A DNA stretch of 64,000 bases, from NCBI RefSeq assembly GCF_002156705.1, contig NZ_CP019893.1, positions 1,364,001 through 1,428,000 of the forward strand, written 5' to 3'. This DNA is from Natrarchaeobaculum aegyptiacum. Its GTDB lineage: Archaea; Halobacteriota; Halobacteria; Halobacteriales; Natrialbaceae. Both the position numbers and the translations under genes were made by a program. Under the pieces are notes generated by a model. That model made no database searches. It saw only the letters and a list, made by a program, of their open reading frames with translations, and was not told the origin of the DNA. Positions within the stretch are counted from its first letter, which is position 1. Each line of letters opens with the position of its first letter. Below are positions 26,514 to 35,593 of the stretch, piece after piece.

Positions 26514-27947
26514 ATGCGCCGTTCGATCGTCGTCGCCGCGGCCCTGCTCGCCATCGCGTTCCTCTTCGTCGGAGGGCCCTCGCTACTCTTTTCGCCATCG
26601 GCAGACGAACTCGCGCCAGAGGAAACAGACGATCCCGAACCGGAGCTCGTCTCGTTCGACGGCGTCGACAGTGGGTTCTGGCCCTACCTCAACGCTCGTG
26701 AAGCCCACGAAAAACGGAGTCCACTGAACGTCGTCGTCCGCGGCGACGCTAACGAGACCCTCTGGCTGCTTGCAGAACACGGCGACGGAGACTGGGAAGA
26801 AGCCGACCACGACCACTTCGAGGCCGAGGAATTACTCGACTTCAGTGGCAACGATACCGACTCGGCGATGGATCCAGACATAGATCCAGACGAGGCAAAC
26901 ACGACGATAGAAGAGCACCGCCCCATAGAACCGACCGAAATCCCGTGGTCGGAAGCTGACGGTGCGACGCGGTATGCCTACCTCGACCCCGGCCCCGACG
27001 AGGACGCCTACTGGACCACCGAAACCCTCCAGCTCGAGGACGGCGAGTACTACGGCTACCGGTACCACGTCCGGATGTACGAGAGTCCGAATCCAGACGA
27101 CGAGTGGGTCGTGATGCAAACTCACTCCGAACATTTCGACTGGTTCACCCTCCGCCACCGCGTCGACGGCGTCGAGCAGGCACAGGCCCGCCTCGAGGCC
27201 GACCTGATGGCCATCCCCGGTGTCGACGTGCAAGAGAACGTCCAGCGGATATTCCTCGACAACCGTGGCCCCTCCGACGCCGACGGCTGGGCGACCAAGG
27301 TCGATCTCACCGCGATGGCGGTGCTCCCACTGGCGCTCGGTCTTGCGGCCCGGCGGAATCGCGGCCGTACTCGCGACGGCAGTTCAGGTCGCGGACAGTA
27401 CGCACGTGCCGAAACAGGTGGCGGAGCACTCGGCCGGATCGGCAATCCGGTCGACGACCGACTCACGGAATACGACCGGGAGCGACTCGCGGCCATCGCC
27501 GAGCGGATCGAGGTCGGCCACCTGCTGCTCGTCGTCACCATCTTCGCGGTGATCCTCGGCGTCCGTGCGGGGGGCATCCTGCTCGACAACACCGTCGACA
27601 CACTGACCGTCCACATGATCGCCGCACTGCTGTACCCCATCATCGCCATCGGCCTCCCGGTCGCGACCTACACGATCGCCAACGGCCTCGAGCGCCGGAT
27701 GGACGCCGCACTGGTGGCCTCGACGTCGCTCGCGGCGGCCATCTGGGTCGACTATTCGGTCATGGGCGTCGACGTCCTGCCGGTCGACGTGGTCTTCCAG
27801 CGTGCACTCGTCGTCGTCGCCCTCGGGCTGATCGCCGCCGGGGCCGCAAACCGGGCAACCCGCGGGTCGCGGTTCAACGACATGGAGATCGCCGGCGCAG
27901 GCCTCTGGGCGCTCGTCCTCGTGGCGACGCTACTCGGGTACCTGTGA
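26514..27947 (+). CDS. multi-spanning membrane protein of unknown function
   Basis: 477 residues. An N-terminal signal-anchor (IVVAAALLAIAFLFVGGPSL) is followed by an acidic external domain of about 240 residues containing YYGYRYHVRMYESPNPDDEW. A helix at DLTAMAVLPLALGLAARRN leads to a charged cytoplasmic loop. Then come about five helices (LLLVVTIFAVILGVRAGGIL, MIAALLYPIIAIGLPVATYT, ALVVVALGLIAAGAANRA, LWALVLVATLLGYL). No catalytic motif is recognised. The topology suggests a receptor or channel-like protein, but I do not recognise the family. Confidence 0.75.
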   Translation: MRRSIVVAAALLAIAFLFVGGPSLLFSPSADELAPEETDDPEPELVSFDGVDSGFWPYLNAREAHEKRSPLNVVVRGDANETLWLLAEHGDGDWEEADHDHFEAEELLDFSGNDTDSAMDPDIDPDEANTTIEEHRPIEPTEIPWSEADGATRYAYLDPGPDEDAYWTTETLQLEDGEYYGYRYHVRMYESPNPDDEWVVMQTHSEHFDWFTLRHRVDGVEQAQARLEADLMAIPGVDVQENVQRIFLDNRGPSDADGWATKVDLTAMAVLPLALGLAARRNRGRTRDGSSGRGQYARAETGGGALGRIGNPVDDRLTEYDRERLAAIAERIEVGHLLLVVTIFAVILGVRAGGILLDNTVDTLTVHMIAALLYPIIAIGLPVATYTIANGLERRMDAALVASTSLAAAIWVDYSVMGVDVLPVDVVFQRALVVVALGLIAAGAANRATRGSRFNDMEIAGAGLWALVLVATLLGYL

Positions 27948-28190
27948 GCCGGTGGCTCGAGGGCCCGGTACCATCGACGTCATCTGGTCACGTCAGACGT
28001 CACAGACCCCGACGGCCTCGAGATGAAGATCACCGTCGCATCGTCCGAGTTGTGAGTCGAAAGCCGAGCGCCAACAGCCGGGACCGGACTCGAGTTCGAG
28101 CGGTTCGCCGCCCGGCGGAGTCGACGGCTCGAACCGTTCATCACGAGGGAAACAATTACTGTCGGCCAGTCTAGTTGTCGAGACGACTCC

Positions 28191-29039
28191 ATGCAATTCG
28201 ACGTCGACGGCGGCAAACTCCTGTACGTGCTCGGTGTCGTCTTCGCACTCGGCGCACTGACCTACTTCGCGCGTGACGTCGTGTTCGGCCTCTCGATCAC
28301 GGTAACGGCCGCTCTCCTGTTCGTCATCTTCCTGTGTTTCCTCGTGGCCGGGTTCACGATCGACCGCGACGTCCTCGACGTCGTCGCCTTCGCCGTCGCG
28401 GGACTCGCCTACGTGGTCTTCCTCTGGTACGTCACCATGCGGTACGGGCTCACTGACACCGGCATCTTCCTCCTGCTTTCCGCCTCGGCCGTACTGTTCG
28501 TCGGCCTCGGCTACGGCGTCCGGACGGTCGGGATCGACCTCCCCGTTCGACGGGCCGGCGCGATCGTACTCGCGCTGGTCCTCCTCAGTACGCTCCTCGC
28601 GGCGGCCGACGTCGTCAGCGGCGACGTCACGACCGAAATCGAACTCGAGGACACCGTGACGGTGTCAGTCTCGGACGCCGACGCCGATCGGGACGACCAC
28701 GTTCGGGTCAGCCAGCAGGTCGGTACCGTCACCGTCAGCAACCCCTCGCCCTTTACCCGTCCGGTCGACCTTCCCCGCGCCCACGGCTGCGTCGTCGGCT
28801 GGGACGACCACCCCGACGACCGACTCCCCGTGCAATTCGAGCCGTCACAGTACGAGACCGCCGATCACCTCGAGCGTGGCGATAGTCGGACCTACGACCT
28901 CGAGGTCTCGCTTGCCCTCCCCGCGAACGAAACCGACGAACAGACGCTGGCCGTCGAGCGTGGCGAGGACTGTGACGTCAGCCGCTCGGAGCCGACGCTC
29001 GTCGTGGTCCTCGAGGACGACGATATCGTGGCCGTCTGA
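28191..29039 (+). CDS. membrane protein with C-terminal external beta domain, unknown
   Basis: 282 residues. Five hydrophobic segments lie in the first 145 residues (for example LLYVLGVVFALGALTYFARD, VTAALLFVIFLCFLVAGFTI, AGAIVLALVLLSTLLAA). An acidic, beta-rich region of about 130 residues follows, with two cysteines (HGCVVGWDD and GEDCDVSRS) that could form an extracellular disulfide. No motif known to me. The gene upstream is similarly unknown and on the same strand, 243 bases away. Confidence 0.72.
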   Translation: MQFDVDGGKLLYVLGVVFALGALTYFARDVVFGLSITVTAALLFVIFLCFLVAGFTIDRDVLDVVAFAVAGLAYVVFLWYVTMRYGLTDTGIFLLLSASAVLFVGLGYGVRTVGIDLPVRRAGAIVLALVLLSTLLAAADVVSGDVTTEIELEDTVTVSVSDADADRDDHVRVSQQVGTVTVSNPSPFTRPVDLPRAHGCVVGWDDHPDDRLPVQFEPSQYETADHLERGDSRTYDLEVSLALPANETDEQTLAVERGEDCDVSRSEPTLVVVLEDDDIVAV

Positions 29040-29112
29040 TCAGCCTCGAACCTCGAATCGGACGAGAGCTCGGGGGTCGATGGCGTGTTCTTCGTGGATG
29101 TTCGGGTGAATC

Positions 29113-29191
29113 GCCTCGGGGTCAAGTGGTTCGAGAATCGAAGATTCTCGTCATCACGAGAGAGCTTTGCTCTCTCGATCGACCCCGAGGC
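29113..29191 (-). ncRNA. predicted cloverleaf RNA at the tnpB 3' end (candidate omega/re-RNA scaffold)
   Basis: On the minus strand an outer 11-bp stem (29113-29123 with 29181-29191, GACCCCGAGGC type) encloses two perfect hairpins. One is 29157-29177 (9-bp arms CGAGAGAGC, three-base loop); the other is 29132-29150 (8-bp arms CGAGAATC, three-base loop). The structure straddles the tnpB stop codon at 29154, exactly where IS200/IS605 elements encode the guide-RNA scaffold and where archaeal sense-overlapping transcripts have been reported. The guide would lie just below 29113, after GATTCAC. Confidence 0.65.
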
Positions 29192-30404
29192 TTCCTGCTT
29201 CCACGACGCGCTTTGCAGACACCTGAGTGGTGTCCGTAGGGAGCGCAGTCTCGACAGGCGTCTCTTCGGGCCATCCCAGCCCTAGTTCAGAAAAGCCGCG
29301 TTGCAGGACGTTCATCGCTGCGTTCGCGTCACGATCGCATTCGAACCCACACGAGGGGCACGAACGGTCTCGCACCCAGATGGGTTTTGCCGTCTCCACA
29401 CCGCACGACGCACATTCCTTTGTCGTTCCCTCGGGTTCGACCTGTACGACGTGCGTGCCGTACAGGTCGCCTTTGTATTCGAGGAGTGTGATGAATTGTC
29501 GCCACGCTGCATCCTGCTTGGTCCGGGCGTTCCCCTCTCCCTGAAGCATCCCAGCTACATCGAGGTCTTCGACGAACACGGCGTCGTGCTCACGGACGAG
29601 CCACGTCGTGATCTTGTGCTGATAGTCGAGTACCTTCCGCCGGATGTGACGCGTGATCTTCGCCACTTCTCGACGTTGCCTCTCGTAGTTGTTCGACCCC
29701 TGCTCTTTGCGAGAGAGTTTGCGTTGCTCACGGCGGAGTCGCTCGTATTCGTCTTCGAGATCGAGCCACTCCACGGTCGTCCCGTCACTCGTGTGGATGT
29801 AGTTCAAGATGCCGAGGTCGATGCCAACGCTATTGCTCGTGTCGAGAGTCTCTACCGCGGGTTTCTCGGGGAGATCGGCATCGTCGACTTCGAGGCTGAA
29901 GGAGACGAACCACTCGTCGGTCGTCTCCTTTTTGATCGTGACTTCTTTGATGGTTGCTTCGTCAGGGATTTCGCGGTGGTAGCGGATGCGGATATCTCCG
30001 ATTTTCGAGAGCCAGAGCGTCGCATGTCGGCCACTCGTGTTTGTGAGTTCGAAGCCAGACTGTGAGTACGTCATGCTCTGGAACTCCCGTGGAGACTTCC
30101 AGTTGAGTTTCCCGACCGTGTTTCCATTTCGTTTCTGTTCGGAGCGTCCATCGAGGTTCTGGTAGAATCTGGTGACGGTTCGTTGCAGCGCCTTCGAATT
30201 AACCTCCGAAAAGATGGGGAACTCGTCTTTCCACCCGGGAAGCCTGTAGTGATGCTTGTACGCGGAGCCAATGTCATCGGCGTCCACGTTTTCGTATTCG
30301 TACAGGGTGTAGTTGTACGCCTGGCGATGAACGTCGATGTGGTAGTCCAGTGCAGCCACTACCTCTTGTGTCGGGTAGGCGGGGTAGCGGTGACTGTATT
30401 CCAT
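29154..30404 (-). CDS. tnpB: TnpB RNA-guided endonuclease (IS200/IS605 family, IS1341 type)
   Basis: 416 residues, full length. The split RuvC nuclease is intact: Asp196 in GIDLG, Glu279 in FVEDL and Asp359 in DRDANAAMN. A zinc finger has Cys331, 334, 349 and 352 (CASCG, CPSCG). The N-terminus (MEYSHRYPAYPTQEVVAALD) is the helix-turn-helix/wedge start. TnpB cuts DNA next to a short target motif, guided by an RNA from the element's right end, which favours retention of the element. No tnpA transposase is adjacent, so this is a solo-tnpB element moved in trans if at all. It lies 297 bases from, and divergent to, the ABC transporter operon. Confidence 0.93.
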   Translation of the reverse strand: MEYSHRYPAYPTQEVVAALDYHIDVHRQAYNYTLYEYENVDADDIGSAYKHHYRLPGWKDEFPIFSEVNSKALQRTVTRFYQNLDGRSEQKRNGNTVGKLNWKSPREFQSMTYSQSGFELTNTSGRHATLWLSKIGDIRIRYHREIPDEATIKEVTIKKETTDEWFVSFSLEVDDADLPEKPAVETLDTSNSVGIDLGILNYIHTSDGTTVEWLDLEDEYERLRREQRKLSRKEQGSNNYERQRREVAKITRHIRRKVLDYQHKITTWLVREHDAVFVEDLDVAGMLQGEGNARTKQDAAWRQFITLLEYKGDLYGTHVVQVEPEGTTKECASCGVETAKPIWVRDRSCPSCGFECDRDANAAMNVLQRGFSELGLGWPEETPVETALPTDTTQVSAKRVVEAGSLGVDRESKALS

Positions 30405-30701
30405 CGCTGTCTACTGGTTTGGGACGTGTCTACTCAATGGTTTGTCTGGTTGCCTATCGGATTCAACCCCCGGGAATTCTCCTTGTACTTCTGGAAACTG
30501 TCCCTGCCGGCCGCCGTGTGGACACTGTCATCGAGAACCTGTCCACTGCCGGCGACAGGGTTCGGCAAAGCTTACCCCATCCCAGATTAAACAGGAATAA
30601 AGATTGTCCGTACAGATTTGATCACTAGTGGGGAAGAAAATGGGCGATTCATTACACTCCAATCGGAAAGACTATTACTCCCTATTGGAATTGCATGGTT
30701 T

Positions 30702-32336
30702 ATGCGTACAAATTCACGCCGATCATTCCTTCGATCGGTTGGTGCAACAGGTGCTGTTGGGACGGCCGCTCTCGCAGGCTGTGCCGGTGTAGACACTGGC
30801 GCTGACGAGGATCTCGGGGAGCCAGTTCCGGAGATCCAGTTTGTCTTCCAGACTGCCGGAGCGAGTCCAGACCGGAACGAACTCGGTCATCTCGTCGCGG
30901 ACAACCTCGAGGAGATTGGCTTCGAAGTCGATCGGCAAGAGCGTGAGTTCGATCCGCTCGTTCAGCAGTCCGTCGTCGAACAGGACTTCGACGTCTCGCT
31001 GCTCGGGTGGGGTGGAACACCGGAACGGATCGATCCGCACATCTTCCTGATGGACATGCACCACTCGGACTTCAGCATGGAAGGTGGACGGAACACGCCG
31101 GGCTACAATAACCCCGAGTACGACGAAATCGCCGAAATGCAGGCCCAGGAGGTAGACGAGGACGCTCGACGCGAACTGGTGTTCGAGGCACAGCAGATGC
31201 TGTCGGAAGATCAGCCACGCTGTTACATCGCGAACGAGGGTGGCGACCATCCGTACAACTCCGAGCGTCTCGACAGCGTGAATCCGACGTTGGGCGAAGG
31301 GCTCAACGGGTTCTGGAACTTCTTAGAGCTGGAGCCGGCCGACGGCGTCGACGAGGTGACGTTCGGGTACGGGGCCGACATCATCTCGCTGAACCCGATG
31401 CAGGACCTGGCGACGCCGGACCGCCAGTTCATCCGGCTCATCTACGATCAGCTCTACCGCTTCGGCGAGGACGGCGATCCGGTTCCGTGGCTGGCCGTCG
31501 ACGAACCGGAGATTTCCGACGACGGGACGGCCTTCACCGTCGAAATCCGCGAGGGACACACGTTCCACGACGGCGAAGAAGTGACGATCGACGACGTCGA
31601 GTTCTCGTTCGAACTCTTCGCCGAACACTCCCCGACGTTCCAGACCTACCTCGAGGGAATCGAGGAGATGGAGACCAGCGGCAACGAGATCACCTTCCAC
31701 CTCGACGAACCCGACGCGACGTTCGTGAGTAACGCGCTGGCACAGATCTACATCTTCCCCGAACACATCTGGGCCGGGATCGACGACCCGACCGAACAGG
31801 GAGACGACGAGTACATCGGCAGCGGCCCGTTCGTGTTCGAAGACTGGGAGCGCGAGGTCGAGATGCAGTTGCGCAGGTTCGACGACCACTTCCAGCCGCC
31901 GAACGTCGAGCGGCTCATCCGCGTTCCCGGCGACGCCGGCACCCTGATCGATCAGATCGAGGCACACGAGATCGACATGTTCGGCAACGAGCCGACGCCG
32001 GTCCAGGCCGAACGGATCGCCGACGATCCCGATCTGGGTCTGGCTACCTTCGAAGACATCGGCCACGTGAAGCTCTCGTACAACATGCGTCGCGATCACA
32101 TGGACGACGTCCACCTCCGACGCGCGATCTCCTACTGTGTCCCCAAAGAAACCTTCGTCGAGGACATTCGCGGCGGGATGGGGACGGTAACCCACTCGCC
32201 GATCGCTCAGGCAGTCGAGAACTGGCACAACCCCGACGTGCGCCAATACCACGAGAACCTCGAGGCGGCCGAAGAAGAACTCGAGGCTGGCGGTTACGAG
32301 TGGGGAAGCGACGGCCGGCTCTACTACGGGGAATAA
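30702..32336 (+). CDS. oligopeptide-type ABC transporter substrate-binding lipoprotein, apparently circularly permuted
   Basis: 544 residues. A Tat lipoprotein signal (RRSFLRSVGATGAVG) leads to a lipobox LAGC with Cys27. The mature protein has the SBP_bac_5 fold elements but in swapped order. Residues about 44-212 resemble the usual C-terminal part (ADNLEEIGFEVDRQEREFDP, LLGWGG, NNPEYDEIAEMQ). Residues about 216-544 hold the usual N-terminal part (SLNPMQDLATPDRQFIRLIY, VEIREGHTFHDGEEVTIDDV, LRRAISYCVPKETF) and stop at AGGYEWGSDGRLYYGE, where the C-terminal part normally begins. It is the first gene of the importer operon. Confidence 0.88.
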   Translation: MRTNSRRSFLRSVGATGAVGTAALAGCAGVDTGADEDLGEPVPEIQFVFQTAGASPDRNELGHLVADNLEEIGFEVDRQEREFDPLVQQSVVEQDFDVSLLGWGGTPERIDPHIFLMDMHHSDFSMEGGRNTPGYNNPEYDEIAEMQAQEVDEDARRELVFEAQQMLSEDQPRCYIANEGGDHPYNSERLDSVNPTLGEGLNGFWNFLELEPADGVDEVTFGYGADIISLNPMQDLATPDRQFIRLIYDQLYRFGEDGDPVPWLAVDEPEISDDGTAFTVEIREGHTFHDGEEVTIDDVEFSFELFAEHSPTFQTYLEGIEEMETSGNEITFHLDEPDATFVSNALAQIYIFPEHIWAGIDDPTEQGDDEYIGSGPFVFEDWEREVEMQLRRFDDHFQPPNVERLIRVPGDAGTLIDQIEAHEIDMFGNEPTPVQAERIADDPDLGLATFEDIGHVKLSYNMRRDHMDDVHLRRAISYCVPKETFVEDIRGGMGTVTHSPIAQAVENWHNPDVRQYHENLEAAEEELEAGGYEWGSDGRLYYGE

Positions 32337-32593
32337 CCGCTGGCCGTCCGACGGGAGCCACGAACGGGTGAACTCCCGTCTACAACCGAACGGAACGAAC
32401 GAGAGCGACCCGAATTGGACCTCGTTTCGCGACACTACTGACCCGATTCGACCCGTCGACTGACGGGACTGAAAAACGAACGACCGATGCACCACATTGA
32501 CCATATTCGATGCGATCGAACGATCCCGCGTGATGGGATAGGCAGACGGATGGAAACGAACGCACAACCGAGTGTACCAAGCGAGGACGACAG

Positions 32594-33574
32594 ATGGGAT
32601 TGAGAGAGTACATCGTCCGACGCATCCTCCAGCTCGTGTTTACGCTGTGGGCGTTCGTCACGCTCCTGTTCGTGTTGTTCAGGATGGTCCCGGGTGATCC
32701 GACGACGCGGTTCGTCATGGAGTATCCCACGCCCGAGGCACGGGAACAACGGATCGAAGAGCTCGGGCTCAACGAGCCGCTGCACGTCCAGTACATCGAA
32801 TACATGAGTCAGCTCATGCGGGGGGAGTTCGGCGACTCGACACACTACCGGGAGCCAGTGAGCGAACTCATCTTTCCGCTGTTCCTCAACACGATCGTGC
32901 TCATGTTCACCGCGTTGATCATCGCCTATACGTTCGGCGTGATCTTCGGCGCGGCTATGGGTTGGTTGCGAGGCAGCCGCTTCGAACGCGGCGGTATCGT
33001 CGCCACGCTCATGGCCCGCTCGTCGCCAGAGTTCTGGATCGGCGTCATCCTAGTCTGGATCTTCGTCTTCCAGCTCGGGGTCCTCCCCCGAAGTGGGATC
33101 GGCGGGTACGGCGACGAGTTGACGATGAACGTCATCGACCGGTACGTCAACGTCGACTTCCTCCGACACCTGATTCTGCCAGCGCTGACGGGAGCGATCT
33201 ACTACATGGCGACGCCCGCCCTCCTGATGCGAAATACCATGCTCGAGGTCCTGAAGGCCGACTTCATCGAGATCAAAAAGGCCGAAGGGCTGCCCGAGCG
33301 AACGGTACTGTACAAACACGCCGCACGCAACTCCGTGTTGCCGCTCGTGACGGTCGTCGCGATCGCAACCGGTGCCGCGATGGGCGGTTCGGTCATCATC
33401 GAGACCGTCTTCAACTGGCCGGGGATCGGCCGTGAGATGGTCGCGTCGGTGACCAGAAACGACTATCCGGTCGCGATGGCGGCCTTCTTCCTCATGGGAA
33501 CCGCCGTGATCGTGATGAACTTCGTCGCCGACCTGGCGTACCTCTATCTCGACCCACGGGTGAAATACGAATGA
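32594..33574 (+). CDS. dppB: peptide-type ABC transporter permease 1 (DppB family)
   Basis: 326 residues, six membrane helices. The N-terminal signature IVRRILQLVFTLWAFVTLLF with FRMVPGDPTT, and the EAA loop DFIEIKKAEGLPERTVLYKH followed by ARNSVLP, are diagnostic for DppB/OppB. It forms the membrane channel with the next gene, which it overlaps by four bases (ATGA). Confidence 0.93.
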   Translation: MGLREYIVRRILQLVFTLWAFVTLLFVLFRMVPGDPTTRFVMEYPTPEAREQRIEELGLNEPLHVQYIEYMSQLMRGEFGDSTHYREPVSELIFPLFLNTIVLMFTALIIAYTFGVIFGAAMGWLRGSRFERGGIVATLMARSSPEFWIGVILVWIFVFQLGVLPRSGIGGYGDELTMNVIDRYVNVDFLRHLILPALTGAIYYMATPALLMRNTMLEVLKADFIEIKKAEGLPERTVLYKHAARNSVLPLVTVVAIATGAAMGGSVIIETVFNWPGIGREMVASVTRNDYPVAMAAFFLMGTAVIVMNFVADLAYLYLDPRVKYE

Positions 33575-34536
33575 GTCTTGAAACCCCTCCCACGGATACC
33601 GACTCGCTGGACCGACGCAAACTTCGCTGGCAGCGCCGCCTCGAGGCGGTCCGCAACTGGCTGAACGTTCTCAAAGCGGACCGAATGGGCCAGATCGGAC
33701 TCACGATTCTGGCGGTGTTTTTCTTCATCGGGGTCTTCGCCCGTCCGATCGAGATTTCGGTTGGGCCCGTCTGGGCGACGGTCCAGCCGTTCTCGCTCGC
33801 ACCCTACGAGCCCGGTGCCCGGGTCGCCGGAACGGGGCTCCAGGGGCCGTCGTGGGACCACCCGCTCGGTACGACACACCTCGGTCGGGACGTCCTCTCC
33901 CAGCTGCTCGTCGCGACTCGAGTGACGCTGATCGTCGGCGTCGTCGCAGCGTTCATGGCCGTCTTCATCGGTGCGAACGTCGGCATCATCAGCGCCTACT
34001 ACGGCGGCTGGGTCGACGACCTCCTGATGCGCATTACCGACGTCGTCTACGGCGTTCCGTTCCTGCCCTTTGCCATCGCACTGGTGTTCATCATCGGTGC
34101 CAGTCTGGTCAACGTCATCTTCGCGATCGTATTGATCCTCTGGCGTGGCACCGCCCGCGTCGTTCGGTCACAGGTACTGAGTCACAAACAACGGCCGTAC
34201 GTCGAGAGCGCCCGAGCGATCGGCGCGAGTGACTTTCGGATCATGTACGTCCAGATCATGCCGAACGTCCTGCCACTGATCTCGCTGTACGCCGCCTTCG
34301 CGGTGGCGTGGGCGGTGATCGCAGAGGCGAGTCTCTCGTTCCTCGGACTCGGCCCACCGGGGATGATCTCCTGGGGCGAGATGATCTACGACGTCCGCAG
34401 CGCCGGTGCCCTCCGCGAGGCGTGGTGGTGGGTGTTCCCACCGGGCATCGCCATCATGCTGTTCGTGATGTCGGTGTTCTTCATCGGCCGCTCGCTCGAG
34501 AAAGTAGTCAACCCAGAACTGCGCCACTCCGAATAA
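33571..34536 (+). CDS. dppC: peptide-type ABC transporter permease 2 (DppC family)
   Basis: 321 residues. An N-terminal cytoplasmic segment and first helix (GQIGLTILAVFFFIGVFARP) are followed by the binding-protein-dependent permease core. HPLGTTHLGRDVLSQLL-type sequence (here DHPLGTTHLGRDVLSQLL) and the EAA loop SARAIGASDFRIMYVQIMPN identify DppC/OppC. It is translationally coupled to the preceding permease. Confidence 0.93.
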   Translation: MSLETPPTDTDSLDRRKLRWQRRLEAVRNWLNVLKADRMGQIGLTILAVFFFIGVFARPIEISVGPVWATVQPFSLAPYEPGARVAGTGLQGPSWDHPLGTTHLGRDVLSQLLVATRVTLIVGVVAAFMAVFIGANVGIISAYYGGWVDDLLMRITDVVYGVPFLPFAIALVFIIGASLVNVIFAIVLILWRGTARVVRSQVLSHKQRPYVESARAIGASDFRIMYVQIMPNVLPLISLYAAFAVAWAVIAEASLSFLGLGPPGMISWGEMIYDVRSAGALREAWWWVFPPGIAIMLFVMSVFFIGRSLEKVVNPELRHSE

Positions 34537-34540
34537 GACA

Positions 34541-35593
34541 ATGACGCTACTCACAATCGACGGATTGCAGATGTACTACCGGAGCGAGGACGGATACGTC
34601 CGTGCCGCCGACGACATCAACCTCGAGCTCGAGCGCGGGCAGACACTCGGACTCGTCGGCGAGAGCGGCTCCGGAAAGACGACCATCGCCCGGTCGATCA
34701 TCCGGCTGTTGCCGGACAACGCCGAGGTCGTCGACGGATCGATCGACTTCGACGGTACCGAGATCACCGACCTGACCGACCGGGAACTGCGCAACCAGAT
34801 CCGATGGCAGGAGGTATCGATGATCCCGCAGAACGCGATGAACGGCTTCGACCCGGTCTACACCGTCGGCCAGCAGATCGTTCAGGTGATCAGACACCAC
34901 GAAGACGGCGTCTCGAAGGCCGACGCGAAAGAGCGCGCCAGAGCGCTGTTCGACGAACTCGGCATCGACCCCGACCGCGTCGACGACTATCCCCACCAGT
35001 TCTCCGGTGGAATGGCCCAGCGAGCGATGATCGCACTGGCGCTGTGTCTCGAGCCACGGCTGATCCTCGCCGACGAGCCGACGACGGCACTGGACGTGGT
35101 GATCCAGGACCGCATCCTCGACACCATCAAGGAGATGCAAGCGGAGTACGACAGCGCGATGATCCTGATCACCCACGATATCTCGGTGGTCAGTGAAACT
35201 TCCGACCGAATCGCCGTCTGTTACGGGGGACGGATCGTCGAACAGGCCGACGCGGCCACGATCATCAAGAATCCCCGCCATCCCTACACGCTCGGACTGC
35301 GCAACGCGTTTCCCGACATCGGGGACTCGAACGACGAACTCATCTCGATCCCAGGTACGCCACCCGAACTCGTCGATCCGGGCGAAGGCTGTCGGTTCGC
35401 CCCCCGGTGTCCGTTCGCCGAAGAAGAGTGCTGGGAGGTCACGCCGGAACCCGAAGAGTACGACGACGGACACATCGTCGAGTGCCACCGCGCCGACGAG
35501 GCCGACGAACTCCGACCGCTCGCCGAACAGCGAGAGACGTGGATGGGCGAGGAGAAACCGGAAACAGCCCCCATTCAGGGAGGTGACGACTGA
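34541..35593 (+). CDS. dppD: peptide-type ABC transporter ATPase (DppD family)
   Basis: 350 residues. Walker A GESGSGKT, signature FSGGMAQRA and Walker B LILADEPTTALD are all present. The C-terminal oligopeptide-transporter tail has four cysteines (GCRFAPRCPFAEEECW, then VECHRADE), a pattern that in some DppD proteins binds an iron-sulfur cluster. It energises import with the following ATPase; its stop overlaps that gene's start by one base. Confidence 0.93.
   Translation: MTLLTIDGLQMYYRSEDGYVRAADDINLELERGQTLGLVGESGSGKTTIARSIIRLLPDNAEVVDGSIDFDGTEITDLTDRELRNQIRWQEVSMIPQNAMNGFDPVYTVGQQIVQVIRHHEDGVSKADAKERARALFDELGIDPDRVDDYPHQFSGGMAQRAMIALALCLEPRLILADEPTTALDVVIQDRILDTIKEMQAEYDSAMILITHDISVVSETSDRIAVCYGGRIVEQADAATIIKNPRHPYTLGLRNAFPDIGDSNDELISIPGTPPELVDPGEGCRFAPRCPFAEEECWEVTPEPEEYDDGHIVECHRADEADELRPLAEQRETWMGEEKPETAPIQGGDD

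Noticed and set aside
29154-30404. A nuclease-dead TnpB-derived repressor (TldR) next to a peptide transporter operon
   Set aside because: Such repressors are known beside ABC transporter genes, but this protein keeps all three RuvC carboxylates and the zinc finger, so it is better called an active-type TnpB. Proximity may be chance.
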